Positions 15,500 to 24,542 are shown, numbered from the stretch's first letter. The stretch: 43,027 nt of DNA from Nostoc sp. WHI (GCF_015714725.1 NZ_WBKM01000282.1:1-43027), one strand, 5' to 3'. The notes: generated by a model not told the origin, from the letters alone. Made by a program: numbers and translations.

Positions 15500-16096
15500 T
15501 TAACTTTTAATGGCCGACAATTGCCACATTTTCCACAAGTAGCTAGAAATCCAATTTGTCACGATGTGGGCGACAATCGGCACTAATAAGTTGCCAGTGA
15601 TTAGGGCACTATATGCCAGTATCATCCCGACAATCGTTGCCCAAATCACATAAGGCCATTGTTGGGAACCGCTAAAATGCAATACACCAAAACAAAGACT
15701 TGATACAATAACAGCCAGATGATCAGAACCTAAAGCTGGCAATATCACACCTCTAAATAATAATTCTTCACTCAACCCCGGTAGTAACCCCAGCCAAATT
15801 AAGTCTGGTAAAGCTAAAGGCTTTAGTACTACTTCTAGGTAATAATCTGCACTTTTACGGTAGGCAGTCCAAAGGCGATAAGCCAAGCCACTTAAGGCGG
15901 TGATGACGAATCCCAATCCTACACCCAACAGCAACTCTCTTTGGTTTAACTTCCAGGAGAATAGGGAAAAGTTGCCAAAGTATAGCCATAGTTTAGCGAC
16001 TATCAATAAAATAATTGCAGTCGCTCCCATTGCCCCAAGTACTTGGATGCGTGTCAGGTATGGAATTTCTGGTTTTTGCTTTTGTTGTTCAACCAC
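15500..16096 (-). CDS. CPBP-family intramembrane metalloprotease
   Basis: 198 residues from a GTG at 16096, with five to six hydrophobic segments. The family's active-site motifs are present: EELLFRG (EExxxR, near residue 108) and FGVLHFSG (near 137), with a late His in VPIVAHIVTNW. CPBP proteins (CAAX protease and bacteriocin-processing family) are membrane-embedded proteases; substrates of the cyanobacterial ones are mostly unknown. It is convergent with purN. No bacteriocin or prenylated partner is evident nearby. Confidence 0.9.
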   Translation of the reverse strand: MVEQQKQKPEIPYLTRIQVLGAMGATAIILLIVAKLWLYFGNFSLFSWKLNQRELLLGVGLGFVITALSGLAYRLWTAYRKSADYYLEVVLKPLALPDLIWLGLLPGLSEELLFRGVILPALGSDHLAVIVSSLCFGVLHFSGSQQWPYVIWATIVGMILAYSALITGNLLVPIVAHIVTNWISSYLWKMWQLSAIKS

Positions 16097-16204
16097 GAGT
16101 TTTTAAGGAAGTGGGCAGGGGGCAGGGGGCAGGGGGGAATGCTTTGTAGCTGTAATTCAGGTAATTAGTATGAATTCTAACTTTTAACTCCTAACTCCTA
16201 ACTC

Positions 16205-17269
16205 CTAATTACTGGCTACTGACTGCAAAGGTAATAATTTGGGATGGAGAGCAGACGGATTGATACCTGCTTTATGTGCTGCTAATACACCCACTGCTTC
16301 TAAATATGAGTTTACCTGTATAGATTTGATCCCCAAGGGTTGGGGAGGAACTTTTATAAGAGTTTTATTTTCTTCTACGGTAATTATTTGGCATCGTCTT
16401 TGGCTTAAACTTAGTAAGGCACTGCTACCACAAGCAGTTGCAGGTGCGATCGCAGCATCTACTTGATCTGCCCAAATATCTTCTTGTTGAAATGTGCTTA
16501 ACTCCTTATCTACTATGAATTGTGGGGCACGACTCAAACCGACAAGGACGCACGGCAAAAAGGTATAGCCCAATTCTTCGGCGGCGGAACGGGGAGATAA
16601 ATCAGGTTGTGGAGGTTCGCTCAAAAGGGCGGGAGAATGGGCGCAAGGAATTTGAAAGGTTCGCACTAGCAAATGGCTAATTACGGCTTCTGCACCCGCT
16701 AAAGGATCAACGCCTTCACCGTGGCGGTATTTCTGTACTGCTTCCTCATCTAGATCATCGGGGAAACGGGCAACAACTGCGATCGCTTCTGCCCCCGCTT
16801 TTTTAATTAATATCTCAGCTGCCCGTAACAAGCTATCTGGATTCCCAATTGTCCCCCAACTTGCTCCCGATGGTGCAGTCCGTAATTCTACATTTAATGG
16901 TGCATCAGTAATTACGTAATCTGTTAAAGTCAATCCCAGAGTTGCTCTGACTGCATCTGCTGCTTGTATATGTCTTAGCCGCAACTCTGGCTCAATAGCT
17001 TGGTCTAAAAGCAAACCTACTTTGTTAATTCGGACTGGACGCAAACCCCAGCATCCAGAGGCGAATTTGTCAAGTCCGTAACCTTCAACATAGAAAGCAT
17101 TTGGAAGGTTCCAGTACAAACTTGCGCCATTGAGGACATTGGGGTGAGTAATAAGGCGATCGCAAACTTGTGCCATAACTTTGGCAACAGGCAAAGCATC
17201 TCCAGCATAACCCCCAATGGCAGCCCCAACGCCAGTTGGTACAATTAAGATAACAGTGTATGGACGCAT
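16205..17269 (-). CDS. DUF3326 family protein
   Basis: 354 residues starting MRPYTVILIVPTGVGAAIGGYAGDALPVAK, the conserved N-terminus I associate with DUF3326, a family widespread in cyanobacteria and without an assigned reaction. Other conserved-looking blocks: THPNVLNGASLYW, YVITDAPLNVELR, GASWGTIGNPDSLLRAAE and KYRHGEGVDPLAGAEAVISHL. There is no signal peptide or membrane segment, so it is a cytoplasmic protein; the glycine-rich N-terminus could bind a nucleotide or cofactor. It stands alone on its strand, 216 bp from the next small gene. Confidence 0.8.
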   Translation of the reverse strand: MRPYTVILIVPTGVGAAIGGYAGDALPVAKVMAQVCDRLITHPNVLNGASLYWNLPNAFYVEGYGLDKFASGCWGLRPVRINKVGLLLDQAIEPELRLRHIQAADAVRATLGLTLTDYVITDAPLNVELRTAPSGASWGTIGNPDSLLRAAEILIKKAGAEAIAVVARFPDDLDEEAVQKYRHGEGVDPLAGAEAVISHLLVRTFQIPCAHSPALLSEPPQPDLSPRSAAEELGYTFLPCVLVGLSRAPQFIVDKELSTFQQEDIWADQVDAAIAPATACGSSALLSLSQRRCQIITVEENKTLIKVPPQPLGIKSIQVNSYLEAVGVLAAHKAGINPSALHPKLLPLQSVASN

Positions 17270-17349
17270 ATTGAGTGATGAGTGCTGAGTGCTGAGTTAT
17301 GAATCAGAAACCATCAAATACTAACTCACGCTGTGTACGACTTTCTCTC

Positions 17350-17429
17350 AAACCTAACCCCAACCCCTTCTCTTGCAGGAAAGAGGAGCAAGAATCAAAG
17401 CCTCTCTTTTCTCTTTGGGGGAGAGGTTT
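17350..17429. repeat. Divergent relative of the 89-bp element
   Basis: Starts AAACCTAACCCC and ends GGGGGAGAGGTTT, so the ends pair (AAACCT/AGGTTT) as in the 89-bp element, but the interior differs (AAGAGGAGCAAGAATCAAAG). Likely a separate subfamily of the same foldback repeat. Confidence 0.65.
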
Positions 17430-17485
17430 GGAGAAGTATTCCAATAATAAGTCGCACATCGCGTTAACTCCCAACTCAGCACTCA

Positions 17486-17665
17486 TTACTTAGCACTCTT
17501 TATAACAACTGCTTCAACTGTAGCTTTTTGTTGTTCAACGTTCATAGAGGTAATTGCCCAACGAAGAGGTTCCCCCTGTTTGTTCAACTCTGTTTCAATT
17601 GCTTTTAGTAACTCTGCGGGAGTTTCTTGTAAATCAATTTCTGCGGTGATAAAATGAGTCGTCAT
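17486..17665 (-). CDS. Small conserved-looking protein of 59 residues
   Basis: ATG at 17665, stop at 17486-17488. Begins MTTHFITAEIDLQETPAELL and ends ATVEAVVIKSAK. It reads as a compact alpha/beta fold with strand MTTHFITAEIDL, a helix AELLKAIETELN, strand LRWAITSMNVEQ and strand ATVEAVVIK. The codon pattern (third-position variety, no low complexity) supports a real gene. Function unknown. It lies 133 bp downstream of the ferredoxin gene on the same strand, so the two may be co-transcribed. Confidence 0.7.
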   Translation of the reverse strand: MTTHFITAEIDLQETPAELLKAIETELNKQGEPLRWAITSMNVEQQKATVEAVVIKSAK

Positions 17666-17798
17666 GGTTGTAAATCCTGTTGATTTATAGTTTCTATAAT
17701 AGCTGATATGAGGTACAACAAAATACTTATGTTATTTATTAGCTTTGATAATGACAGTTATCAATAATCAAACCATATACTGATAACTGTTGACTTTA

Positions 17799-18122
17799 TT
17801 AGTCTTTACCAAATTGCAACTGATAGACTACTTCTTCTTTTTCCGTCTGAATTTTTAAATCAGAAAGGGGTTTGGCAATACAAAGCAATACATAACCCTG
17901 CTTTTGCAAATCTGAACTAACGCCCATACCATCAGTTTGATCGACAGTTCCCTCAGTTATTTGACCGGCGCAAGTTGTGCAAACACCTGCATGACAGGAG
18001 CTTGGCAAATCCAAACCAGCAGCATCGGCAACTGATAAAATAGTTTCATCTTCAGAAACTTGCAATGTATGAATTTTGTCTTGGTGATGAATTTCTACGG
18101 TGTAAGTTTTGGGCATATACAA
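17799..18122 (-). CDS. Plant-type 2Fe-2S ferredoxin
   Basis: 107 residues (a second ATG two codons in would give MPKTYTVE). The cluster ligands are Cys43, Cys48, Cys51 and Cys81 (CHAGVCTTC and LLCIAKP), the C-x4-C-x2-C-x29-C spacing of plant-type ferredoxins. The SSCHAGVCTTCAG loop differs from PetF (SSCRAGACSTCAG), so this is probably a minor low-abundance paralogue, not the main photosynthetic ferredoxin. It carries electrons in the cytosol; the partner is unknown. Upstream sequence has no evident regulator box. Confidence 0.93.
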   Translation of the reverse strand: MYMPKTYTVEIHHQDKIHTLQVSEDETILSVADAAGLDLPSSCHAGVCTTCAGQITEGTVDQTDGMGVSSDLQKQGYVLLCIAKPLSDLKIQTEKEEVVYQLQFGKD

Positions 18123-18297
18123 AAGAAGCGTGTTATGGAGTACAAGTTAATTATTTTATCTGAATCAAGGGATACGCTAACACATATCATCTTACACCAA
18201 AGAGCGATCGCACACACAAACCCACTTAACAAAGTATCTCTCCTCAATTTTCATAATCAGGTTAGATAAAAAAGTTGATTAGATTAGCAATATTCTG

Positions 18298-19185
18298 TTA
18301 AACTTCATCTTTTTCTACAAGTTCTGAATCAAAAATCAACCAATCCTGAAAGTAGCCCTTAATCCATTCACTCACATCAGGATACTTGTCTTGAATGGCT
18401 TTTAATCTATTTTTCATATTCCTTTGATAATAACTCTGGTATTCTATATTTCTGATAGCGATAACATTTAAGGTATAACTTAACATCCTTAATCTTGCCA
18501 TAGCCAATTTTAAGTTTCTGCGAGAATAATTAGGTATTCTTGAATCTTCTTTATCTTCCTTAAAGGGACAATATTGATTATCTATAATAATTTTATGAAA
18601 CTCTTGAGTATCTAAATCTAACTCATAAAAAGCATCTGGAGAAATTTCATAGTTAATTCTATTTCTTATTTCCGATTCATTACCTAAGTCAAAAGATTTA
18701 ATTCCAATAGTCCAAAGCCTATCAATTCCTTTACGCTTTCCAAAATCGCTAAAATTTTCAAAAAATCGTTTGAACTGTCTTTGATGTTCATCTGCTGAAT
18801 TAGCAATACCTTTGATGTGAATATTCTTTTTTTGATAATCTTTTTCTTGACAATCTACAGATCGAGACACCCAAGTTGTAAAGTTAAGTTGTGTTCTGTT
18901 TAAACCTTGGATTAAGAAAAAATTAGAATAATAGGAAGTAACAAAACCCCAACTGAAATATCCTTTTTTGATTAAATGGTCAGTAGAGCAAATATTTAAA
19001 ATAGCTTTGGATAAAAGTTTTTCAATATCAGTCAATATATAATTGTTTGCATTGGAGATAATAAATCCTTTTTCATAATCTTCCTTAGATTTATATAAAT
19101 CTTTCAAATATTCTTTAAAAGAGAGTTTAGCATCACCATTACAGTTGCTAAAAGCAATAGCAATTTCTTCAAACGTTAATGACAC
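18298..19185 (-). CDS. Unknown partner of the DGQHR protein
   Basis: 295 residues; I do not recognise the family. It is a soluble, charged, helix-rich protein, notably AT-rich and rich in Asn, Lys, Ile and Tyr. Segments include LTFEEIAIAFSNCNGDAKLSF, HLIKKGYFSWGFVTSYYSNFF, NYSRRNLKLAMARLRMLSYTLN and YYQRNMKNRLKAIQDKYPDVSEW. It follows the DGQHR gene by 5 bp on the same strand, so the two are almost certainly one operon and probably one system. The HEPN-like or nuclease possibility was considered, but no clear catalytic motif is visible. Confidence 0.75.
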   Translation of the reverse strand: MSLTFEEIAIAFSNCNGDAKLSFKEYLKDLYKSKEDYEKGFIISNANNYILTDIEKLLSKAILNICSTDHLIKKGYFSWGFVTSYYSNFFLIQGLNRTQLNFTTWVSRSVDCQEKDYQKKNIHIKGIANSADEHQRQFKRFFENFSDFGKRKGIDRLWTIGIKSFDLGNESEIRNRINYEISPDAFYELDLDTQEFHKIIIDNQYCPFKEDKEDSRIPNYSRRNLKLAMARLRMLSYTLNVIAIRNIEYQSYYQRNMKNRLKAIQDKYPDVSEWIKGYFQDWLIFDSELVEKDEV

Positions 19186-19190
19186 ACTTT

Positions 19191-20222
19191 CTAATCTCCA
19201 ATCATCACCACAAAATCTTCACGAACCGCATTTTTTAATCGGCTAATCATCATTTCACCGACTTTTTCTTGCGCTTTAAAACCTCCCCCACTAGGTAAGT
19301 TCTCTTTATTAAACTTAAAATCTTGAATCAACTGAAGAACTTTAATTGTATTTTCAGTATTAAACATTTGATATTTTTGTATAACCAGATTAAAAATCTC
19401 ATAGAATGCTTTCATAATACCACAAAATCCAACTGTTTTCAGAATGTAAGATTTTGGATCATCCCATTGTTCTAGAAACACTGCTTTAATAGAACGAAAG
19501 TAGATTTCAAAAACTTTATATTGTTGCTCAAAACCTAATGTAGCAAGTTTGCCTGTTCTGGGTTCTACATAATCCTTAGTTTGGTTAACAAATTCACTTA
19601 AAGATATACCAAGTCCAGCGTCTCCTGTTCTTCTGATTAATTCATACAAAGGACTTTCATCTGTCTCATTTAATCTAGTTGCAATTTCTGTTGCTCGTCT
19701 TTCTGCTGTAACTCCTTCTTCATCAAAATTTTCAATATCTCCTTCTAATAAATTAAGTAGGTCTAAATAAAGAGATGCGGGAACACCTTTTTGAGTCTTA
19801 TTAATTTTAATAAACAGTCGAGCTTGTTCCTTAACAGATAATCCTAAAGTAGCAACTACCATTAATGGAAAGTCAGGGTTTGCCTCATAACAACCTTTTA
19901 TTCGATGCTGACCATCTATGATCAGCCCCAGAGATTCTGTGTTATTTAAAGTTAATAATTTATCATTTTCTAAATAAGAAAATTTACCTTCATCAATATT
20001 TACTAAGATAGAATTGGGTATAATACCTTGCTCTTGATTAATGTAATTTTTTATTTCTTTAATTCTAGGCTTAGAAAAGGATCTTTGGTATCCTAATGTC
20101 TTGTCAGAAATTCTCTGGGACACATCAAAACGCTCATAAATCATTTGAACAGTAGTGATAAATAAAAGCATAGGTATATTATTTTGAATTACTTTAAATG
20201 CTGGAATTTCTATTTTGCTCAT
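19191..20222 (-). CDS. DGQHR-domain (DndB-like) protein
   Basis: 343 residues. The defining motif is LIIDGQHRIKGCYEA near residue 103, followed by VKEQARLFIKINKTQKGVP, as in DndB and related ParB-like DGQHR proteins. DndB regulates or recognises phosphorothioate DNA modification, and related proteins occur in phage-defence islands; none of the other dnd/dpt genes are here. N-terminal IPAFKVIQNNIPMLLFITTVQMI and YQRSFSKPRIKEIKNYI match the family's usual opening. Composition is AT-rich compared with the adjoining acnB, suggesting acquisition. It is divergent from acnB with a 181-bp gap holding both promoters. Confidence 0.85.
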   Translation of the reverse strand: MSKIEIPAFKVIQNNIPMLLFITTVQMIYERFDVSQRISDKTLGYQRSFSKPRIKEIKNYINQEQGIIPNSILVNIDEGKFSYLENDKLLTLNNTESLGLIIDGQHRIKGCYEANPDFPLMVVATLGLSVKEQARLFIKINKTQKGVPASLYLDLLNLLEGDIENFDEEGVTAERRATEIATRLNETDESPLYELIRRTGDAGLGISLSEFVNQTKDYVEPRTGKLATLGFEQQYKVFEIYFRSIKAVFLEQWDDPKSYILKTVGFCGIMKAFYEIFNLVIQKYQMFNTENTIKVLQLIQDFKFNKENLPSGGGFKAQEKVGEMMISRLKNAVREDFVVMIGD

Positions 20223-20403
20223 AAAGAGTACAAATCTTGATAACAGGTATTGCTTCTATTCTAATAGAAACAGATTAGAATATTATACAAAAGCGTTTAA
20301 CCGTAACCCTTGAAGCAATAAAACTACGGTAAACTTTTATCACTAAACCCTGGCCAAAACTCCCCCTTGTTAACGGGAAATCACCCCACTGGAGAACATA
20401 AAA

Positions 20404-23034
20404 ATGCTGGAATCATACCGTAAACACCTTGCCGAAAGAGCAGCACTGGGAATTCCCCCCTTACCATTAGATGCAAAGCAAACATCTGAACTGTGCGAAT
20501 TACTGAAAAATCCGCCAAAGGGTCAAGAAGATATATTATTACATCTATTGAGCGATCGCGTTTCTCCTGGTGTAGATCCAGCAGCTTATGTCAAAGCTGG
20601 ATTTCTTAGTGCCATTGCCAAAAAGGAAATCACTAGTCCCTTAATTTCGCGCATAGAAGCGGTGCAATTGTTAGGGACGATGGTAGGTGGTTACAACGTG
20701 CAATCTTTAATCGATTTGCTGCAATGGCCTACTGTATCCCTCTCAGACTCATCTGAAACACCTCTAGTCATGGGTGGACAAGGAAAGGAACCCATCGCCG
20801 CCTATGCCGCCAACGCCTTAAGCAAAATCCTCTTGGTGTATGACGCTTTCCACGATATTTTAGAGTTATCTAAAACCAATCCTTTCGCCAAGCGGGTGAT
20901 TGACTCTTGGGCGGAAGCTGAATGGTTTACAATTCGTCCAACACTACCAGAAGCGATTACTGTCACCGTTTTTAAAGTTCCTGGCGAAACCAATACTGAC
21001 GACTTATCCCCCGCCCAAAGTGCCACAACTCGCCCAGATATTCCCTTACACGCCTTAGTGATGTTAGAGTCACGGCAACCGGGAAGCTTGGCAACCATTG
21101 GCGAACTGAAGAAAAAAGGGCATCCTGTAGCTTACGTGGGGGATGTAGTTGGTACTGGTTCCTCGCGGAAATCTGCTATCAACTCAGTATTGTGGCATAC
21201 AGGAAATGATATACCTTTTGTGCCAAACAAACGCGCTGGGGGTTATATTTTAGGTGGTGCGATCGCGCCAATCTTCTTTAACACAGCAGAAGATGCCGGT
21301 GCTTTGCCTATCCAGTGCGATGTCAGCAAACTCGAAACCGGCGCGGTGATTACCATCCATCCCTACAAAGGTGAAATCACCAACGAAATAGGCGAAATCA
21401 TTTCCACCTTTGCCCTCAAACCTGATACCATCTTCGATGAAGTCCGCGCAGGTGGACGCATCCCTTTACTTATTGGACGTACCCTCACCGATAAAACTCG
21501 TCTTGCACTTGGTTTGGAACACAGTACAGTTTTTACCCGTCCTCAGCAAGCCTTTGATACAGGCAAAGGCTACAGCTTGGCACAGAAAATGGTAGGTAAA
21601 GCTTGCGGATTACCTGGTGTGCGTCCCGGCACATCTTGCGAACCCATTATCAGCACCGTTGGTTCCCAGGATACCACAGGCCCCATGACCCGCGACGAAT
21701 TAAAGGAACTCGCCTGTCTTGGTTTCAGTGCAGACTTAGTGATACAAAGTTTCTGCCACACAGCAGCTTATCCCAAACCAGTAGACATCCAAACTCATCA
21801 CGAACTTCCCGACTTCTTTGCCTCCCGTGGCGGTGTCGCCCTCCGTCCCGGTGATGGTATCATCCACTCTTGGTTAAATCGGATGCTGCTACCCGACACC
21901 GTGGGAACTGGCGGCGACTCTCACACTCGCTTCCCCTTAGGTATTTCCTTCCCCGCCGGTTCTGGATTGGTAGCCTTTGCAGCAGCTTTGGGTGTCATGC
22001 CTTTAGATATGCCAGAGTCAGTATTGGTAAGATTTAAAGGTGAATTGCAACCAGGTATCACCCTGCGGGATGTCGTGAATGCCATTCCCTACGTCGCAAT
22101 TCAAAAAGGTTTGCTGACAGCAGAAAAGCAGAACAAGAAAAACGTTTTCTCCGGGCGAATTTTGGAAATAGAAGGTTTGCCAGATTTAAAAGTTGAACAA
22201 GCCTTTGAACTTACCGATGCTAGTGCCGAGCGTTCTTGCGCCGGATGTACAATTAAGCTGAGTGTAGAGACAATTTCCGAATATCTGCGTTCTAATGTCG
22301 CGCTGTTGAAAAATATGATAGCACGGGGCTATCATGATCCGCGTACCATGCTGCGCCGTGTGGCAAAGATGGAAGAATGGTTAGCAAATCCGGTGTTATT
22401 AGAAGGCGATGCCGATGCTGAGTATGCCGAAATAATTGAAATTGATTTGAACGAAATCAAAGAGCCAATTGTTGCTGCTCCCAATGACCCGGATAATGTT
22501 AAATTATTATCGGAAGTTGCTAATGATCCAGTACAAGAGGTATTTGTCGGTTCTTGTATGACGAATATTGGTCATTATCGGGCAACAGCGAAAGTTTTGG
22601 AAGGCGCGGGTGAAGTGAAAACTCGCCTGTGGATAGCACCACCAACGCGGATGGATGAACACCAATTAAAAGAAGAAGGTGTGTATAGCATTTTTGGGGC
22701 TGCGGGTGCGCGTACAGAAATGCCAGGATGCAGCTTGTGTATGGGTAATCAGGCGCGAGTTGCTGATGGGACAACAGTGTTTTCTACCTCTACCCGCAAC
22801 TTCAATAATCGCATGGGTAAAGATGCGCGAGTATATCTTGGTTCAGCAGAATTAGCCGCAGTTTGTGCGCTGCTAGGACGGCTTCCTACAGTGCAGGAAT
22901 ATTTGGATATTGTGGCGAGTAGAATTGAGCCTTTTGCAGATGATTTATATCGGTATTTGAACTTTGATCAAATCCTCGGTTTTGAGGATGAAGGGCGAGT
23001 TATTTCTAAGGAGGAGCAGGCTTTGTTGGTATAG
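20404..23034 (+). CDS. acnB: Bifunctional aconitate hydratase B / 2-methylisocitrate dehydratase
   Basis: 876 residues, typical of AcnB. It interconverts citrate and isocitrate in the cytosol through a 4Fe-4S cluster. An N-terminal HEAT-like domain (about 1-155) comes first, then the swivelling domain (VAYVGDVVGTGSSRKSAINS, near 240), then the catalytic core. Cluster cysteines are in SCAGCTIKL, VGSCMTNIGH and MPGCSLCMGNQARV. Substrate-loop segments GGDSHTRFPLG and STRNFNNRMG are present. The start ATG is preceded by GGAG (20392-20395). A strong terminator follows the stop. AcnB proteins can act as iron-responsive RNA binders when the cluster is lost; nothing here shows that directly. Confidence 0.97.
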   Translation: MLESYRKHLAERAALGIPPLPLDAKQTSELCELLKNPPKGQEDILLHLLSDRVSPGVDPAAYVKAGFLSAIAKKEITSPLISRIEAVQLLGTMVGGYNVQSLIDLLQWPTVSLSDSSETPLVMGGQGKEPIAAYAANALSKILLVYDAFHDILELSKTNPFAKRVIDSWAEAEWFTIRPTLPEAITVTVFKVPGETNTDDLSPAQSATTRPDIPLHALVMLESRQPGSLATIGELKKKGHPVAYVGDVVGTGSSRKSAINSVLWHTGNDIPFVPNKRAGGYILGGAIAPIFFNTAEDAGALPIQCDVSKLETGAVITIHPYKGEITNEIGEIISTFALKPDTIFDEVRAGGRIPLLIGRTLTDKTRLALGLEHSTVFTRPQQAFDTGKGYSLAQKMVGKACGLPGVRPGTSCEPIISTVGSQDTTGPMTRDELKELACLGFSADLVIQSFCHTAAYPKPVDIQTHHELPDFFASRGGVALRPGDGIIHSWLNRMLLPDTVGTGGDSHTRFPLGISFPAGSGLVAFAAALGVMPLDMPESVLVRFKGELQPGITLRDVVNAIPYVAIQKGLLTAEKQNKKNVFSGRILEIEGLPDLKVEQAFELTDASAERSCAGCTIKLSVETISEYLRSNVALLKNMIARGYHDPRTMLRRVAKMEEWLANPVLLEGDADAEYAEIIEIDLNEIKEPIVAAPNDPDNVKLLSEVANDPVQEVFVGSCMTNIGHYRATAKVLEGAGEVKTRLWIAPPTRMDEHQLKEEGVYSIFGAAGARTEMPGCSLCMGNQARVADGTTVFSTSTRNFNNRMGKDARVYLGSAELAAVCALLGRLPTVQEYLDIVASRIEPFADDLYRYLNFDQILGFEDEGRVISKEEQALLV

Positions 23035-23038
23035 TTTA

Positions 23039-23069
23039 ATTAGGTGGGTGTTATGCCCACCTAATTTTT
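23039..23069 (+). terminator. Rho-independent terminator of acnB
   Basis: ATTAGGTGGG pairs with CCCACCTAAT across a 7-nt loop, followed directly by a T-run. It begins 4 bp after the acnB stop and separates it from the DUF29 gene. Confidence 0.85.
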
Positions 23070-23091
23070 AGCATTTCCAAGAGGAATATTA

Positions 23092-23538
23092 ATGACCAGT
23101 TCATCTTTTATCAATGAAAAAAATCTTTATGAACAAGATTTTTACTTGTGGACGCAAACACTTGCCCAGCAGTTAAAAGAAAATAATTTTAATGAAATAG
23201 ATATACCTAATTTAGTTGAAGAAATTGAAAGCATGGGGAGAAGCGAAAAACGCGAGTTAAAAAATCGATTAATTGTGCTATTAATGCACTTGCTGAAATG
23301 GCAATATCAACCAGAAAAACGTAGTGAAAGTTGGCGCAGTACCATTTCTGAACAGCGTATCTGTATTGAAACATTATTAGAAGATAGTCCTAGTTTGCAA
23401 CCTCTACTTGTAGAAGTATTTGAAGATTGTTATCAAAAAGCTCGTCTAAAAGCATCTGAGGAAACAGGGATTAAATTAAATTTCTTTCCTCAAGAATCTC
23501 CTTTTACATTAGAAGAAACCTTAAAAAATAGTTATTAA
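23092..23538 (+). CDS. DUF29 family protein
   Basis: 148 residues. DFYLWTQTLAQQLKENNFNEIDIPNLVEEIESMGRSEKRELKNRL is the characteristic DUF29 opening, and LLMHLLKWQYQPEKRSESW is the second conserved block. DUF29 proteins are abundant in cyanobacteria, all-helical and of unknown function; I recall them often beside toxin-antitoxin-like genes, as here. AGAGG lies just before the ATG. The decayed hicB begins 13 bp downstream and has its own GGAGG, so they were probably co-transcribed. Confidence 0.88.
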   Translation: MTSSSFINEKNLYEQDFYLWTQTLAQQLKENNFNEIDIPNLVEEIESMGRSEKRELKNRLIVLLMHLLKWQYQPEKRSESWRSTISEQRICIETLLEDSPSLQPLLVEVFEDCYQKARLKASEETGIKLNFFPQESPFTLEETLKNSY

Positions 23539-23551
23539 GTCGGAGGAAAGA

Positions 23552-23818
23552 ATGAATTTTTACACCGTTGTACTCAGAAAAAGTTCTGGCTATTGGGTTG
23601 CTTTATGTTTAGAAAACGGCATTGTCGGGCAGGGAAATATTCAAGAGGATGCAGTTAATAAACTGAAAGAAGCAATTGAATCCTTTCAACTGGTTTATGA
23701 GTCTGAAAGTAATATTTATAAATCTACCGTTTCAATAGATGAATTACATTAATTTTTATCTTTTGAAGGAAAAGAACAAGATTTAGAGATAGATGAATTA
23801 AGAAAGGTTTATGCCTAA
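23552..23818 (+). pseudogene. HicB-like antitoxin gene with a premature stop
   Basis: The first 66 codons give a HicB-type antitoxin (NFYTVVLRKSSGYWVALCLENGIVGQG, then DAVNKLKEAIESF) and stop at TAA 23750-23752. Ignoring that stop, the same frame continues FLSFEGKEQDLEIDELRKVYA to a second TAA at 23816-23818, which overlaps the downstream hicA ATG by 8 bp as in intact hicBA operons. The simplest reading is a single GAA-to-TAA change in a formerly ~88-residue protein (IDELH-E-FLSF). A GGAGG ribosome site precedes the ATG. The 66-residue product may still fold. Confidence 0.6.
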
Positions 23819-23960
23819 AAATATACCTTCCCTGAAACCAAAGGAGTTAATTAAGCTTTTAGAACAAGCAGGTTGCACATTTCATAGAGAAGGAAAAGGC
23901 GACCATTGTTTATATACTCGTGAAGTTGAAGCTAAAGTTATTTTAATTGATTCTTTCTAG
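23811..23960 (+). pseudogene. HicA-like toxin, C-terminally truncated
   Basis: 49 residues: MPKNIPSLKPKELIKLLEQA opens a HicA/YcfA fold and HREGKGDHCLYTR holds the conserved His segment of this mRNA interferase. Normal HicA proteins continue for about 25 more residues, ending in an LRSILKQAGL-like helix, which is missing; a TAG at 23958 cuts it off inside the convergent neighbour (18-bp overlap). It is probably inactive. The start overlaps the original hicB end. Confidence 0.6.
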
Positions 23961-24542
23961 CCATATTTGTAATGCCTTGTCAACTAGAGATTTAATATCA
24001 TCAACAAATATTCCCTGTTTGAAAAAGCTGCCTTTATTTTCTGAAACAGTATAAAAAATACGATTAAAGAATTTTTCCCAAAATATACTTCCTTCTTTCA
24101 CAGGAGCATATCGCTGATATGTAAGATATTCTTGCGTTGAATCAATTTGCATTCTAGCAATAGTTTTATTTTGGCGGTTGGGAATAATTAGCCATAGAAA
24201 CAATAGTATCTTTTTCGATTTTCTATCAAAACAGAACTGAATTTCTTCATCATAATTAATATTAGTTTTTAAAGGTTGTTCTTCTAACAAATTGTCATAA
24301 TAGCGTGTAAGTTGATTAATCACATATCTATCTTCTGTATTTTTCAGTTCAATAATAGCTAGTTGATTATTTTCTCCTGTTGCTAAGATGTCACAAATTT
24401 CTCCTTTTATAGATAATTGGCGCGTTAAGGGCTTTAGTTCAAATATTTCTTCTAAATTATCCCAAACAAAAGTTTCTAATTCAGACTCATCAATAAATTT
24501 CCAGCCCTGATCAGTTTTGCGTAATGCCACATTCTTTTCCAT
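23943..24542 (-). CDS. PD-(D/E)XK nuclease-like protein (NucS/DUF91-like)
   Basis: 199 residues. The region GEICDILATGENNQLAIIELKN shows the motif pattern Asp51 ... Glu65-x-Lys67 of PD-(D/E)XK nucleases, with an upstream acidic helix ELETFVWDNLEEIF as in NucS/DUF91-type enzymes, followed by RYVINQLTRYYDNLL. The C-terminal half (ILLFLWLIIPNR, EYLTYQRYAPVKEG) is unassigned. A DNA-cleaving or repair role is inferred from the fold only. It is AT-rich, and its 3' end overlaps the truncated hicA from the opposite strand, suggesting that it or a rearrangement removed the hicA tail. Confidence 0.7.
   Translation of the reverse strand: MEKNVALRKTDQGWKFIDESELETFVWDNLEEIFELKPLTRQLSIKGEICDILATGENNQLAIIELKNTEDRYVINQLTRYYDNLLEEQPLKTNINYDEEIQFCFDRKSKKILLFLWLIIPNRQNKTIARMQIDSTQEYLTYQRYAPVKEGSIFWEKFFNRIFYTVSENKGSFFKQGIFVDDIKSLVDKALQIWLERIN

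Noticed and set aside
18298..19185. HEPN RNase or Dnd-cluster protein
   Set aside because: No clear RxxxxH motif or other catalytic signature; left as unknown.
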